A DNA stretch of 64,000 nt from Roseiarcus sp963798015 (GTDB lineage: Bacteria > Pseudomonadota > Alphaproteobacteria > Rhizobiales > Beijerinckiaceae). Of this stretch, positions 8,496 through 17,270 are shown in pieces. The notes beneath the pieces were generated by a model that was given only the letters and a program-made list of their open reading frames with translations, had not been told where the DNA came from and did not search any database. The stretch's first letter is position 1. Each line of letters starts with the position of its first letter. Where the stretch lies: the NCBI GenBank assembly GCA_963798015.1, contig CAWCSA010000020.1, forward strand, positions 15,426-79,425, given 5' to 3'. The translations under genes and the position numbers were made by a program.

Positions 8496-8681
8496 GGGGC
8501 CTTGGCGCCGCTTGACACCGTCCGGCTTGCGTACTGAACAAATCATGCGCCGCGACATTATCGTTTCAGCATGATTCGCGCCATTCCGCCCGCGTTGCGC
8601 GATGCGACGAATGGAGGCTTCGCGGTGGTTGCGTTTGCGGCGTGGAGCGGCTAACTGCCGCAACCTTGCCTTGGGGTGAGA

Positions 8682-9452
8682 ATGATACCGCTTGAGTTCG
8701 CGATTGCTGTCGCGGTCGCCATGTTCGCCGCCGGGTTGCTTGGCCTCCTTCTGCAGCGCGTGTTGCCCGAGCATCACACGACCGGCGGCTCGCGTGACAT
8801 GATCGGCGCGGTTGTCGGCCTTCTGACGCTCTTGTGCGCCCTGGTCACGGGGCTTCTGATCTGGACCGCCTATGGCGTCTACGCGGGCCAGAACGTGCAG
8901 ATCCAGGCTCTGGCGTCGAAGGTCATGCAGCTCGACCTTGCGCTGTCCGACTATGGGCCTGAGGCCATCCCGGCGCGCGCCGAACTGCGGGATGCGCTGG
9001 GGAAGACCATCGATCAGGTTTGGGGCGTCAACGAGAGCGATGACAATTTCGCCGCCACCAGCTTCGCCGCCGCGATCCAGAACATGCGGGAACGGCAAAA
9101 GGCCCTCGCGGGTCTCCACCCCGCGACCGACGAGCAAAAGCAGGCCCTGGCCTCTGCGACGGCAACTTCCGATGCGCTCGCTCAGGCGCGAATGCAGATG
9201 TCGTTCGCGCTCACGGCTCCCGTTTCCTATCCACTCGTGCTGACTGTCGTCGGATGGGTTGTTTGCCTTTTTTGCGGTTTCGGCCTGATGGCGCGCAGCA
9301 CGATCACGTCGGTGATCGCGCTCGCTGTTGGCTCCATCGCTGTCGCGAGCGCCGTCCTCTTGATCCTGGAGCTTTCCACTCCCTATTCCGGAGTGTTTCG
9401 CGCTTCGCGCGCGCCCTTGGAGCAGGCGCTCGCCGTCATGGGCAAGGAGTAG
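8682..9452 (+). CDS. DUF4239-type integral membrane protein
   Basis: 256 residues. Two hydrophobic helices at the N-terminus (PLEFAIAVAVAMFAAGLLGLLL and DMIGAVVGLLTLLCALVTGLLI), a soluble helical middle of about 110 residues, and two helices at the C-terminus. That 2+2 arrangement with VVGLLTLLCALVTGLLI before the loop and STPYSGVFR near the end is characteristic of DUF4239, sometimes called bestrophin-like. No function is established for this family. Start set at ATG 8682 because GGGGTGAG precedes it; a GTG six bases upstream is in frame. Confidence 0.75.
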   Translation: MIPLEFAIAVAVAMFAAGLLGLLLQRVLPEHHTTGGSRDMIGAVVGLLTLLCALVTGLLIWTAYGVYAGQNVQIQALASKVMQLDLALSDYGPEAIPARAELRDALGKTIDQVWGVNESDDNFAATSFAAAIQNMRERQKALAGLHPATDEQKQALASATATSDALAQARMQMSFALTAPVSYPLVLTVVGWVVCLFCGFGLMARSTITSVIALAVGSIAVASAVLLILELSTPYSGVFRASRAPLEQALAVMGKE

Positions 9453-9463
9453 CCGGGACGGCC

Positions 9464-10879
9464 TTAAAGAACCTTGCCCGGATTCATCACCCCGTTCGGG
9501 TCGAGCGCCGCCTTGATCTGGCGCATCATTGCGAGCGACGCGGGATCCTTCCATTTGGCAAGCAGTCCGCGCTTGAGCTGACCTACCCCGTGCTCTGCGG
9601 AGTAGGACCCGCCGAGGCGTGCGACGATTCCGTGCACGATCTCGTTCATCGCATCCCAGCGATCGAGAAAGGCCTGCTTATCGGCGCCGATCGGCTGCGA
9701 CACGTTGAAGTGGATATTGCCATCCCCGAGGTGGCCGAAGGCGACTACGCGAGCCCCCGGCGCGAACGCTTCGACTGCGGGCGTCGCCTCCCTGATCAGT
9801 GTCGGCACGAGGCCAACCGCCACGGACACGTCGTGCTTGATCGAGCCGCCCTCCTTGCTCTGGGCGTCGGACAGGCACTCGCGCAATTGCCAGAAGTCCG
9901 CGCGCTGCTCGAGCGAAGCGGCGATCGAAGCGTCCTCGATGACGTCCGTCCCCAGCGCCGCCTCGAGCGCGCCGGCGAAGGATTCGTCGAGTCCCTTCGG
10001 CGTCTGCGATGACGCCTCGACAAGAACGTACCAATCGTGGGCGCCGCGCAGGGGAGCGCGCGCGCCGCCGTGTCGAATCCCGATGTCGTATGCGTTGCGA
10101 CTGATCAGCTCGAAGCTCGTGATCGCGGCGCCGACGCGCTCGCGGGCCATTCTCAAGAGCTTCAGCGCATCGTCGGGGCCCTTCAAACCGACGAAGGCCG
10201 TCGCCTGCGCGCGCGGATTGGGAAAGAGCCGGAGCGAAGCGGCGGTGACGATGCCGAGCGTTCCTTCCGCGCCGATGAAGAGGCTCTTCACGTCGTAGCC
10301 GGTGTTGTCCTTGCGCAACTTGCTTAAAGCGCGGACGATACGGCCGTCAGCGAGCACCGCCTCGACCCCGGTCACGAGATCGCGCGTGTTGCCGTAGGCG
10401 ATGACGTTCAAGCCGCCGGCGTTGGTCGAGATGTTGCCGCCAATCGTGCATGTGCCTTCCGACGCCAACGACAGGGGAAAGAGCCGATCGGCGGCGAGCG
10501 CCGCGGCCTGCGCTTCGCCGAGTGTGACGCCCAATTCGCAAATCATCACGTTGCTGTCGGTGTCCACCTCGCGGATCGCGCGTAAACGCTGGGTCGAGAC
10601 GATGATCTCCTCGCCGCTCAAATCAGGCGTCTGCCCGCCGACGAGGCCGGTGTTACCGCCCTGCGGCACCATGGCGATGCGCGCTTCATTGCAAAAAGCT
10701 GCGACGTCCGCGACTTCCTTTGTGGCGCCCGGCCGCACCAGCGCGAGCGCTTTCCCCTGATAGAGCTTGCGCGGCTCGACGAGCGCGCCGGCGAATAGCG
10801 TAGGGTCGGACAGCACGTGTCGCGAGCCCACGATATTTTGCAGGGCGGCGACAATGGTTTCTCGGTTCGTCGCGTCCAC
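9464..10879 (-). CDS. FAD-binding 2-hydroxyacid dehydrogenase (D-lactate/D-2-hydroxyglutarate type)
   Basis: 471 residues. FAD-binding type 4 domain with VRPGATKEVADVAAFC, VPQGGNTGLVGG and a GTIGGNISTNAGG-type motif (CTIGGNISTNAGGLNVI) in the first 160 residues. The C-terminal cap domain closes with AEHGVGQLKRG and DPNGVMNPGKVL, the usual signature of D-lactate, glycolate and D-2-hydroxyglutarate dehydrogenases. It oxidises a D-2-hydroxy acid and passes electrons to a carrier. The exact substrate cannot be assigned. Starts with GTG, and the upstream methyltransferase stop codon TAG abuts this GTG, so the two are translationally coupled. Confidence 0.88.
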   Translation of the reverse strand: MDATNRETIVAALQNIVGSRHVLSDPTLFAGALVEPRKLYQGKALALVRPGATKEVADVAAFCNEARIAMVPQGGNTGLVGGQTPDLSGEEIIVSTQRLRAIREVDTDSNVMICELGVTLGEAQAAALAADRLFPLSLASEGTCTIGGNISTNAGGLNVIAYGNTRDLVTGVEAVLADGRIVRALSKLRKDNTGYDVKSLFIGAEGTLGIVTAASLRLFPNPRAQATAFVGLKGPDDALKLLRMARERVGAAITSFELISRNAYDIGIRHGGARAPLRGAHDWYVLVEASSQTPKGLDESFAGALEAALGTDVIEDASIAASLEQRADFWQLRECLSDAQSKEGGSIKHDVSVAVGLVPTLIREATPAVEAFAPGARVVAFGHLGDGNIHFNVSQPIGADKQAFLDRWDAMNEIVHGIVARLGGSYSAEHGVGQLKRGLLAKWKDPASLAMMRQIKAALDPNGVMNPGKVL

Positions 10880-12142
10880 CTAGAGGAGCCTCCGCACGCG
10901 CGCTTTCGGTTTTGGTCGGCGAAAGACCGCCGCGATTTCGACATGGGCAGAAAAGCGAAACTGGTCAAGCGGGGTCACCGACTCAACCTGAAAACCGCCA
11001 CAGATGAGAATGCGCGCGTCGCGGGCGAAAGTCGCCGCATTGCACGAGATGGATATGACGAGCGGGAGATGAGAGGCAGCGAGCGCGCGCGCCTGTTCGA
11101 TCGCGCCAGCACGCGGTGGATCTAGGAGCGCTGCGTCGAATGCAGTGAGCTCGTCGGCGCGCAGCGGACGACGAAAGAGATCGCGTGTCTCTACCTCGAG
11201 CTTGTGCAGGCCAGGCGTTGTCGCGGCGCCTCGGGCGAGCGCGGCAATCGCAGCGGGGTCAGAATCAACGGCGAACACCTCATGGCCGCGGGCAAGCCTG
11301 AGCGCGAAGGCGCCGGCGCCGCAGAACAGGTCCGCGACCCTTTTCGTGCCCGCGAGCGCGCGCTCAGCAAATTCCCCAAGCCACATTTCCCCCGCCTCGG
11401 TCGACTGCAGGAAGCCGCCGGGCGGCAGCCTCGCTAGCGCCGCGCCAAAGGTGACGCGGGGCGGCCGGCGCTCGATCACGATCTCGCCGTGATTCGAGAC
11501 CCGCGCGAGATCGAGCGCTTCCGCCGTGCGCGTAAGCTTCTGCGTCTCCGCGCGCCCGAGCGGCCCCGAGCCGCGCAGGTTGACATCGAGCCCGTCGAGC
11601 GTGGCGGTGACGCCGATATCGAGGGGCTTCATCAACCCGCGCAGATCGCCGCCGAGAGCATGGGCGGCCGGTATCGCGCCGGCCATGCCGGGACTGAACA
11701 AGGGGCAATTGTCGATCGCGATGATGTTGTGCGAGCGCGCCCGCATGAAGCCGACCTCGTCGGGCTGGCCATGGGGAAAGCGAGCGTGAAGGATCGCGCG
11801 GCGCCGTCCCGCGCCATGCGCATCGACCACGTCCCTGACCTCGGCGGCGACGCCCTCACGCTCGAGCGCCTCGACCACCAGGCCGCGCTTCCACGCGTGA
11901 TAGAGCGAAGCCGGCATGTGCTGAGCGACGCAGCCGCCGCAGGTTCCGAACCAAGGGCAGATCGGCTTCGCGCGTTCAGGCGCGGAGCTCACCGTCTCGA
12001 TGATGACCGCATGCTTGCCTTCGGATTTAATCAGCACCCGCTCGCCGGGCAGGGCGCCGGGAACGATAGCGCCGTTGTCGGTGACGCCATGCCCGTGCGC
12101 GTTGAGAGCGACGATCGATACCTCTTCGATGGGCTCAGTCAC
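10880..12142 (-). CDS. TrmA/RlmD-type SAM-dependent RNA uracil-C5 methyltransferase
   Basis: 420 residues from a GTG start (VTEPIEEVSIVALNAHGHGV). Contains a TRAM-like N-terminal fold (G-x-G-V..G..V.G..PGE), four cysteines of an iron-sulphur site (CPWFGTCGGCVAQH near residue 65), and the SAM-binding motif VADLFCGAGAFALRLA. The catalytic cysteine is in ISISCNAATFARD and DPPRAG is present. Such enzymes make 5-methyluridine in 23S rRNA or tRNA; which target applies here is open. It overlaps tlyA by 8 bases upstream and abuts the FAD oxidase downstream, forming a three-gene operon. Confidence 0.88.
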   Translation of the reverse strand: MTEPIEEVSIVALNAHGHGVTDNGAIVPGALPGERVLIKSEGKHAVIIETVSSAPERAKPICPWFGTCGGCVAQHMPASLYHAWKRGLVVEALEREGVAAEVRDVVDAHGAGRRRAILHARFPHGQPDEVGFMRARSHNIIAIDNCPLFSPGMAGAIPAAHALGGDLRGLMKPLDIGVTATLDGLDVNLRGSGPLGRAETQKLTRTAEALDLARVSNHGEIVIERRPPRVTFGAALARLPPGGFLQSTEAGEMWLGEFAERALAGTKRVADLFCGAGAFALRLARGHEVFAVDSDPAAIAALARGAATTPGLHKLEVETRDLFRRPLRADELTAFDAALLDPPRAGAIEQARALAASHLPLVISISCNAATFARDARILICGGFQVESVTPLDQFRFSAHVEIAAVFRRPKPKARVRRLL

Positions 12143-12860
12143 GGCGCGCACCGATGAGAAATTCTCGCGCCCCGGCGCCGCCGAGGATCGGCGACGGGAT
12201 GAGCCCAAGAACAGGCCAGCCCGCCGCGTCGATCGCCGCGCGCACACCATCGCAGGCGCGCTCGAGCGCCGCTTCGCTCGTGACCCGGCCCTTGACGAGA
12301 TCGGCGCGGCCGAGCTCGAACTGGGGCTTGATCAGGCTGACGAGCCACGCCCGCCTGGCGGCGAGCTTGAGCACATGCGGCAACACAAGCCTCTGCGAAA
12401 TGAAGCTCACATCGACGACGATCGCCCTTGACTGCTCACCAAGCATTTCCGGAGTTAGCGCGCGTGCATCGACTCGTTCCAGCGAGCAGACGCGCGGGTC
12501 CGCCGCGAGGTGCGGATCAAGCTGTCCGTGGCCAACATCGACGGCGACGACGCGGGCCGCGCCGCGCGCGAGCAAAACGTCGGTGAAGCCTCCGGTCGAG
12601 GCGCCGACGTCGAGGCAGACAAGGCCGTCAGGATCGAGTGCGAAGGCGTCGAGCGCGGCGACAAGCTTGACCCCGCCACGCGACGCCCAGGGGTGGGGCG
12701 CCTCGGCTTCGATCGGCGCGTCACCGGCAACCTCCTCCGAAGCCTTCTTAATCGCGACTCCGCCGACGCTGACCAGCCCGGCAGCGATTGCGGCCTGAGC
12801 GCGCGCGCGGCTCGAAAAGAAGCCGCGGTCGACGAGAACGATATCCGCGCGCTGGCGCAT
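12135..12860 (-). CDS. tlyA: TlyA family rRNA 2'-O-methyltransferase / haemolysin-like protein
   Basis: 241 residues from the ATG at 12858-12860. N-terminal S4 RNA-binding domain (MRQRADIVLVDRGFFSSRAR), then an FtsJ-like Rossmann methyltransferase domain with SRGGVKLVAALDAF, CLDVGASTGGFTDVLL (SAM site) and SLIKPQFELG. TlyA proteins 2'-O-methylate 16S and/or 23S rRNA; they were first described as haemolysins. An ATG 33 bases upstream would add eleven residues with no family support. First gene of the tlyA - RNA methyltransferase - FAD oxidase operon. Confidence 0.92.
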   Translation of the reverse strand: MRQRADIVLVDRGFFSSRARAQAAIAAGLVSVGGVAIKKASEEVAGDAPIEAEAPHPWASRGGVKLVAALDAFALDPDGLVCLDVGASTGGFTDVLLARGAARVVAVDVGHGQLDPHLAADPRVCSLERVDARALTPEMLGEQSRAIVVDVSFISQRLVLPHVLKLAARRAWLVSLIKPQFELGRADLVKGRVTSEAALERACDGVRAAIDAAGWPVLGLIPSPILGGAGAREFLIGARRD

Positions 12861-13010
12861 GTGGCCTTTAACGACGACAGCAGGGTTCATTGTCAATGAA
12901 AATCCCGATCCCCGCCCCCGCATTGCAGGAGGTCGTCGGCCGGAACGAATGGCGGACAGGCCGCGTTCCGTGAGGGGGCTCGAGATCGAGCCATTCTTCG
13001 GACGTGCGCA

Positions 13011-14265
13011 ATGATCTCTATCCCCTATGCGCTCGATGGGCTCAATTTCTTTGCGGCGGACGCCCGCAACGCGCTCGGCCCGTTCGTCAATGTCTATCTC
13101 GTGACGGATCGGGCATTGGAGCCAGACCGAGGTCGGCGTCGTGGCGACGACAAGCGGGCTTCTTGGCATTGCCCTCCAGACCCCGATTGGCGCCGCGATC
13201 GACCTGACCCCGGCGAAGCGTGCCGTCATCGTCATCGCGATCTCGGCGATGGCCTTCGCTTCGCTTATCATCTTCGGCCTCCCCACGTTCTGGCCGATGG
13301 CGGTCGCGTTTGGGGTTCTGGCAATCGCTGGCGACGCCTTTGCGCCCGCGGTCGCCGCGTTGACCCTAGGGGTCACGCCCAAATCCGGTCTCGCCCGGCG
13401 TCTTGGCCGCAACTCGGCGTTCGATCACGCCGGGAACATCGCGATTGCCATCGTGGCGGGCGCGATCGGATATGTACTTTCGCAACGCGCGGTCTTCCTG
13501 ATGGTCCCGGTCTTCGCGGTTCTGACGACTGCGGCTGTCCTCAGCATCCCCGCGAGCGCCATCAATCAGGAGCGCGCGAGAGATGCGGGCTCGGACGACA
13601 AAGCTGCCAGCGGCCGAACATCGGCCGCCGGCTATGGGGTTCTTTTCCGGACGAGGCCGCTTGTCATTTTCGCGCTCTGCGCCTTCTTTTTCCACTTCGC
13701 CAATGCCCCGCTCCTGCCGTTGGTCGGGCAAAAACTCGCGCTTCAGTTTCCGCATGAGGCGACCGCGATGATGTCGTTTTGCATCGTCGCTGCGCAGGGC
13801 GTGATGTTGCCAATCGCGATTCTTGTCGGGCGCAAAGCCAATTCTTGGGGACGCAGGCCAATTTTTCTCATTGCATTCGCGGCTCTGCCGATCCGCGCCG
13901 CGCTCTATCCACTGTCGGATAACGCCTTCTGGCTGATTGCAATTCAATTGCTCGACGGGGTCGGGGCGGGCATCTATCAAGCGCTCACACCCCTGGTCAT
14001 CGCCGACATCATGCACGGCACCGGTCGCTACAATCTTGCGCAAGGCGCCGTTGCAACCACTCAGGGAATCGGCGCGTCGATCAGCGCCTTGGCCGCTGGC
14101 GTCGTCGTCGATCATTTCGGCTATAGCGTCTCCTTTCTTGCTCTCGGGACCGCGGCGGCTATAGCCTTTCTCGTCTTTTTCGGCTTCATGCCGGAAACGC
14201 GCAACGAGGATTCCATCGCTCACGATCGTGAGACGCATGCGCTCGAAGGGGCGGCCAGTTCTTGA
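13011..14265 (+). pseudogene. MFS transporter, split by a single-base frameshift near codon 34
   Basis: The ATG at 13011 opens an MFS-like N-terminus (MISIPYALDGLNFFAADARN, then FVNVYLVTD), but after about 34 codons the frame turns to nonsense. The rest of the protein (VGVVATTSGLLGIALQTPIG onward, to 14265) is in the neighbouring frame. Removing one base around 13111-13117 (GATCGGGCATTGG) restores TDRHWSQTEVGVVATTSG, giving a normal transporter of about 418 residues with 12 helices. So this is either a young pseudogene or a sequencing error. An internal ATG at 13141 could produce a truncated 374-residue protein lacking helix 1. Substrate unknown. It overlaps the next gene by four bases. Confidence 0.8.
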
Positions 14266-15485
14266 CTCCCGAAAGCACCATAGCGCTCGCCATCCTCGTC
14301 CTGACCTATATCGGCGTGGCGGTGGGCCGGATTCCGGGCTTACGTCTCGACCGCGCGGGCATTGCTTTCCTCGGCGGCGCGGCAATGATCGCGCTCGGGC
14401 CCTTGAGCCTCGAAGAAGCCTTGCGCGCTATCGATTTCGACACCATTGCGCTTCTGCTCGGCATGATGATCGTGGTCGCGCATCTCAAGGTCTCAGGCGC
14501 ATTCCGAGCGCTCGGCGCGCTCGCAATCGAATATGCTCATGCGCCGTTCCTACTGCTCGTCATCGTAACGATGCTGGCGGGCGTTCTGTCGGCCTTTCTG
14601 GTCAACGATGCGATCTGCCTCGTCATGGCGCCAATCGTGCTCCAGGTGGTCCGTTCGCTCGGCCGCAACCCGCTACCCTATCTGGTCGCCGTGGCCACTG
14701 CCTCCAATTGCGGCAGCGTCGCGACGATCACCGGCAACCCGCAAAACATGGTGATCGGGACGCTCTCCCAGATCCCCTATCCGGCGTTCGCTGCCGCGCT
14801 CGCGCCTGTCGCGGCTTTCAGCCTCGTCACCGTGATCCTCATGGTGCGTCTCGTTTATGCAAAGGAATTCGCGTTCAAGGGCGAGCTTGAGCCGCATCTC
14901 TTCCGCGGTCACATGCATGGCGGCCAGGTTCTCAAGGCGAGCGTCACGTGCGTTGCGCTCGCGATCGCCTTCTTCGCCGGCGTTGCCCCCGCGAAAGCGG
15001 CCATTCTGGGCGGCGCGTTCCTGCTGCTCACGCGCCAGATCAAGCCTCACCGCATCTATCGCGAACTCGACGGGCCGCTGCTCATTCTCTTCGCGGGCAT
15101 GTTCGTCGTTGTCGCGGGCGCCGAGAAGGCGTTGCTCACGCCCGATCGGATCGCGATGGCGAAGACGTTCGGCCTCGACATGGTCTGGCGCCTGTCGCTG
15201 TTCACAGCCGTGCTTTCCAACATCGTGAGCAATGTGCCGGCGGTGCTGGCGCTGAGGCCGTTCATTCCGACCTTCCCCGATCCGCAACGCGCCTGGCTCG
15301 TGGTCGCGATGAGCTCGACGCTGGCTGGAAACTTCACCCTGCTCGGATCGGTCGCAAACCTTATCGTCGCCGAGCGGGCTCGCGCGGAGGGGATGCCGAT
15401 CAGCTTCTGGGCTTATTTCAAGGTCGGAGCGCCACTGACGATTGTCACCCTCGCCGCCGGGACTTGGTGGCTCACTTGGCGGTAG
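14262..15485 (+). CDS. SLC13/ArsB-type anion transporter
   Basis: 407 residues, about 10-11 membrane helices. The motifs FLVNDAICLVMAPIVLQV and ATASNCGSVATITGNPQNMVIG near residues 110-170 are typical of the ion-transporter superfamily that holds ArsB, NhaD and the SLC13 dicarboxylate/sulfate carriers, and a second half-repeat carries VLSNIVSNVPAVLAL and SSTLAGNFTLLGSVANLIVAE. It probably moves an inorganic or organic anion; the substrate is unknown. TTG start overlaps the MFS stop (TTGA), so the pair is translationally coupled. A stable hairpin follows at 15517. Confidence 0.85.
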   Translation: MTPESTIALAILVLTYIGVAVGRIPGLRLDRAGIAFLGGAAMIALGPLSLEEALRAIDFDTIALLLGMMIVVAHLKVSGAFRALGALAIEYAHAPFLLLVIVTMLAGVLSAFLVNDAICLVMAPIVLQVVRSLGRNPLPYLVAVATASNCGSVATITGNPQNMVIGTLSQIPYPAFAAALAPVAAFSLVTVILMVRLVYAKEFAFKGELEPHLFRGHMHGGQVLKASVTCVALAIAFFAGVAPAKAAILGGAFLLLTRQIKPHRIYRELDGPLLILFAGMFVVVAGAEKALLTPDRIAMAKTFGLDMVWRLSLFTAVLSNIVSNVPAVLALRPFIPTFPDPQRAWLVVAMSSTLAGNFTLLGSVANLIVAERARAEGMPISFWAYFKVGAPLTIVTLAAGTWWLTWR

Positions 15486-15516
15486 CGCGCCCTCATCCGA
15501 TCGGCTTCTCCGACCA

Positions 15517-15537
15517 CCTTCTCCCCGAGGGAGAAGG
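15517..15537. terminator. Hairpin downstream of the anion transporter
   Basis: Perfect 9-bp stem CCTTCTCCC / GGGAGAAGG with a 3-base loop, 31 bases after the transporter stop codon and 24 bases from the higA stop on the other strand. No T-run follows, so it is either a weak or factor-dependent terminator or a dispersed intergenic palindrome. Confidence 0.5.
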
Positions 15538-15561
15538 GTACGCGCGGCCGGCTCAAGCCGG

Positions 15562-15843
15562 TCATGCGACTGCTGGCGCGACCTCGGCCGCGATCCGTTC
15601 GCCAAGTTCCGCCTCTGCAATTTGCAGCTCGTATGTCGTCTGCAAATTGAGCCAGAAGCGTGGGCTATTGCCGAAGTAACGACCCAGGCGCATCGCTGTC
15701 TCAGGGGACACGCCGCGCTTCCCGTTCATGATATCGGTGATGCGGCCGGAGCTGACACGGAGCGCCAACGCCAGCGCGTTCGCTGAGAGCTTCCGCGCCT
15801 GTATTTCCTGTCGAAGCAGCCTGCCGGGGTGGACGGGCCTCAT
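15562..15843 (-). CDS. higA: HigA family antitoxin
   Basis: 93 residues from ATG 15841-15843. Opens MRPVHPGRLLRQEIQAR, the standard HigA/VapI start, followed by a helix-turn-helix (SANALALALRVSSGRITDIMNGKRGVSP) and ETAMRLGRYFGNSPRFWLNLQTTYEL. It neutralises HigB and represses the operon by binding a palindrome near the promoter. It is the second gene after higB, with 13 bases between them; toxin-first order is typical of higBA. Confidence 0.93.
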   Translation of the reverse strand: MRPVHPGRLLRQEIQARKLSANALALALRVSSGRITDIMNGKRGVSPETAMRLGRYFGNSPRFWLNLQTTYELQIAEAELGERIAAEVAPAVA

Positions 15844-15856
15844 CGTCACTTTCTCC

Positions 15857-16135
15857 TCAATGATAGTCAACGATCTCGACATCCCACGCATCGCCGTCTG
15901 CGAAGCGGAAGCAGATGCGCCACGGGCCGTTTATCCTCATTGCCCATAGTCCCTTTCTCGACCCGGTGAGCTTGCGCAAGCCGACCGATTTTAATGGACT
16001 CAGGTCATCCAATGAGGTTGCTGCACTAAGGGCGGCAAATAAATCTTCCGCAACTTCCGCATCCATGCCCGAGAACTTGTTCTTGCCGTTCTCAGCAAAT
16101 TGCCGAGTTGCGCTGTTAGCCCAAGACCGGATCAC
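15857..16135 (-). CDS. higB: HigB family toxin (RelE-like mRNA interferase)
   Basis: 92 residues, GTG start. Sequence runs VIRSWANSATRQFAENG, then SPLKSVGLRKLTGSRKGLWAMR and NGPWRICFRFADGDAWDVEIVDYH, the hallmark C-terminus of the HigB/RelE fold. HigB cleaves mRNA on the ribosome. The residues expected for the active site, including the Arg/Phe of WRICFRF and the final His, are present, so the toxin looks intact. A perfect 12-bp inverted repeat lies only seven bases upstream of the start codon. Confidence 0.92.
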   Translation of the reverse strand: MIRSWANSATRQFAENGKNKFSGMDAEVAEDLFAALSAATSLDDLSPLKSVGLRKLTGSRKGLWAMRINGPWRICFRFADGDAWDVEIVDYH

Positions 16136-16142
16136 CGCGTCA

Positions 16143-16167
16143 CCGTACTACGCTAAGCGTAGTACGG
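16143..16167. promoter_or_regulatory. Operator palindrome of higBA
   Basis: Perfect inverted repeat: arms CCGTACTACGCT and AGCGTAGTACGG separated by one base. It sits directly upstream of higB, where the ribosome-binding site would be expected, so HigA binding here could block both transcription and leader use. Very likely the HigA/HigBA autoregulatory operator. Confidence 0.85.
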
Positions 16168-16220
16168 CAAGAGGAAAGTCAACTCCCGCGGTGTTCTTAC
16201 GTCGCGGCGGCCTTAGACGG

Positions 16221-17174
16221 CTACGCCTCCGCATTGTGGGTGAAGTAATCCGGTGGGGTTGGCCCCCAAACGTAGAACGAATCCTCCGGCGCGTGATCGC
16301 CGCTCTTCCAGTCGCAATCGGCGGGCACAAAATCGATGCCGGCCGAATATTCGCTGAAACTGCCCCACGGGTCGCCGACATAGTGGAAAAAGTTGGAGCC
16401 CAGAACGTGCCGCCCGAGACCCCATCCCCGCGCGAAGCCCTTGTCAAGCATATGCATGGCGCCGCGGCCGATGTCGTCGACGGAGCCCACATCCCAGCTC
16501 AGATGATGCAGTCCCGGCGCGCTCGATTTGACGAAGGCGATCATATGATGATCGCTGCCGTAAATCCCGTGCAGGAAGGCGATGCCGTCGCCGGATCGGT
16601 CGGAAAGGCGCAGTCCCAGGGTGCGCGTATAGAACTGAACCGCCTTCTCGACATCGCGGGTGAAGAGGAGGACATGCGCCAGGCGACGAGGCGTGACGCG
16701 CGCAACGTCGCGCCGGAAAGGCGCGCCGCGCACGCCTGGGCCAATCGAGACCTCGGAGAGATCTGACTTCTCGTTGGGCGAAGATTTCGCAGCGACTTTG
16801 ATTTCGATGAGGTTGCCGTCGTGATCGTGAAACCATAGGCCGTTCGTTTCGACGCCCGGCGGCGGATCAAGCCGCTTGACGCCTGAGGCTTGGAGCCGCT
16901 CGGCGAAGCGGTCGAAATCGTCGTCAAATGCGCCGAACGATATATGGCCGAGCTTCTTGCGCGGGCCCTCGCCAAGGGTGACCCAGACATGCGGACTGCC
17001 GGGCGTCTTCAGGGCCAGGAGACCGCCGTCCTCATCGATCTCGAGTCCGAACTCGCCGTAGAAACTTTTCGCGACCGCGAGATCGGGAACAGCGAAATGA
17101 AAACGGTCGACCGAATGAACGCCGAGTTCGCCCGGACGTCGGATCGGCTTGATGGCGCTACGAATGGCGGTCAT
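16221..17174 (-). CDS. VOC family (type I extradiol dioxygenase-like) protein
   Basis: 317 residues with two vicinal-oxygen-chelate halves: HSVDRFHFAVPDLAVAKSFYG near the N-terminus and RRLAHVLLFTRDVEKAVQFYT in the middle. Metal ligands of the second half fit H of LAHVLL, H of APGLHHLSWDV and E of GSFSEYSAG, as in catechol 2,3-dioxygenase relatives. Such enzymes open aromatic rings next to two hydroxyls with Fe(II). The substrate is unknown and no other aromatic catabolism genes lie nearby. It stands alone. Confidence 0.85.
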   Translation of the reverse strand: MTAIRSAIKPIRRPGELGVHSVDRFHFAVPDLAVAKSFYGEFGLEIDEDGGLLALKTPGSPHVWVTLGEGPRKKLGHISFGAFDDDFDRFAERLQASGVKRLDPPPGVETNGLWFHDHDGNLIEIKVAAKSSPNEKSDLSEVSIGPGVRGAPFRRDVARVTPRRLAHVLLFTRDVEKAVQFYTRTLGLRLSDRSGDGIAFLHGIYGSDHHMIAFVKSSAPGLHHLSWDVGSVDDIGRGAMHMLDKGFARGWGLGRHVLGSNFFHYVGDPWGSFSEYSAGIDFVPADCDWKSGDHAPEDSFYVWGPTPPDYFTHNAEA

Positions 17175-17270
17175 GGCATCCTCCCGTTCCCAGTCGCGCC
17201 GCGGCCGCTGTGACCGATCGCGCGTGGGCCTTTGGCGAATGCTACCCCAGGACGAGCGGACTGGCCAAGG

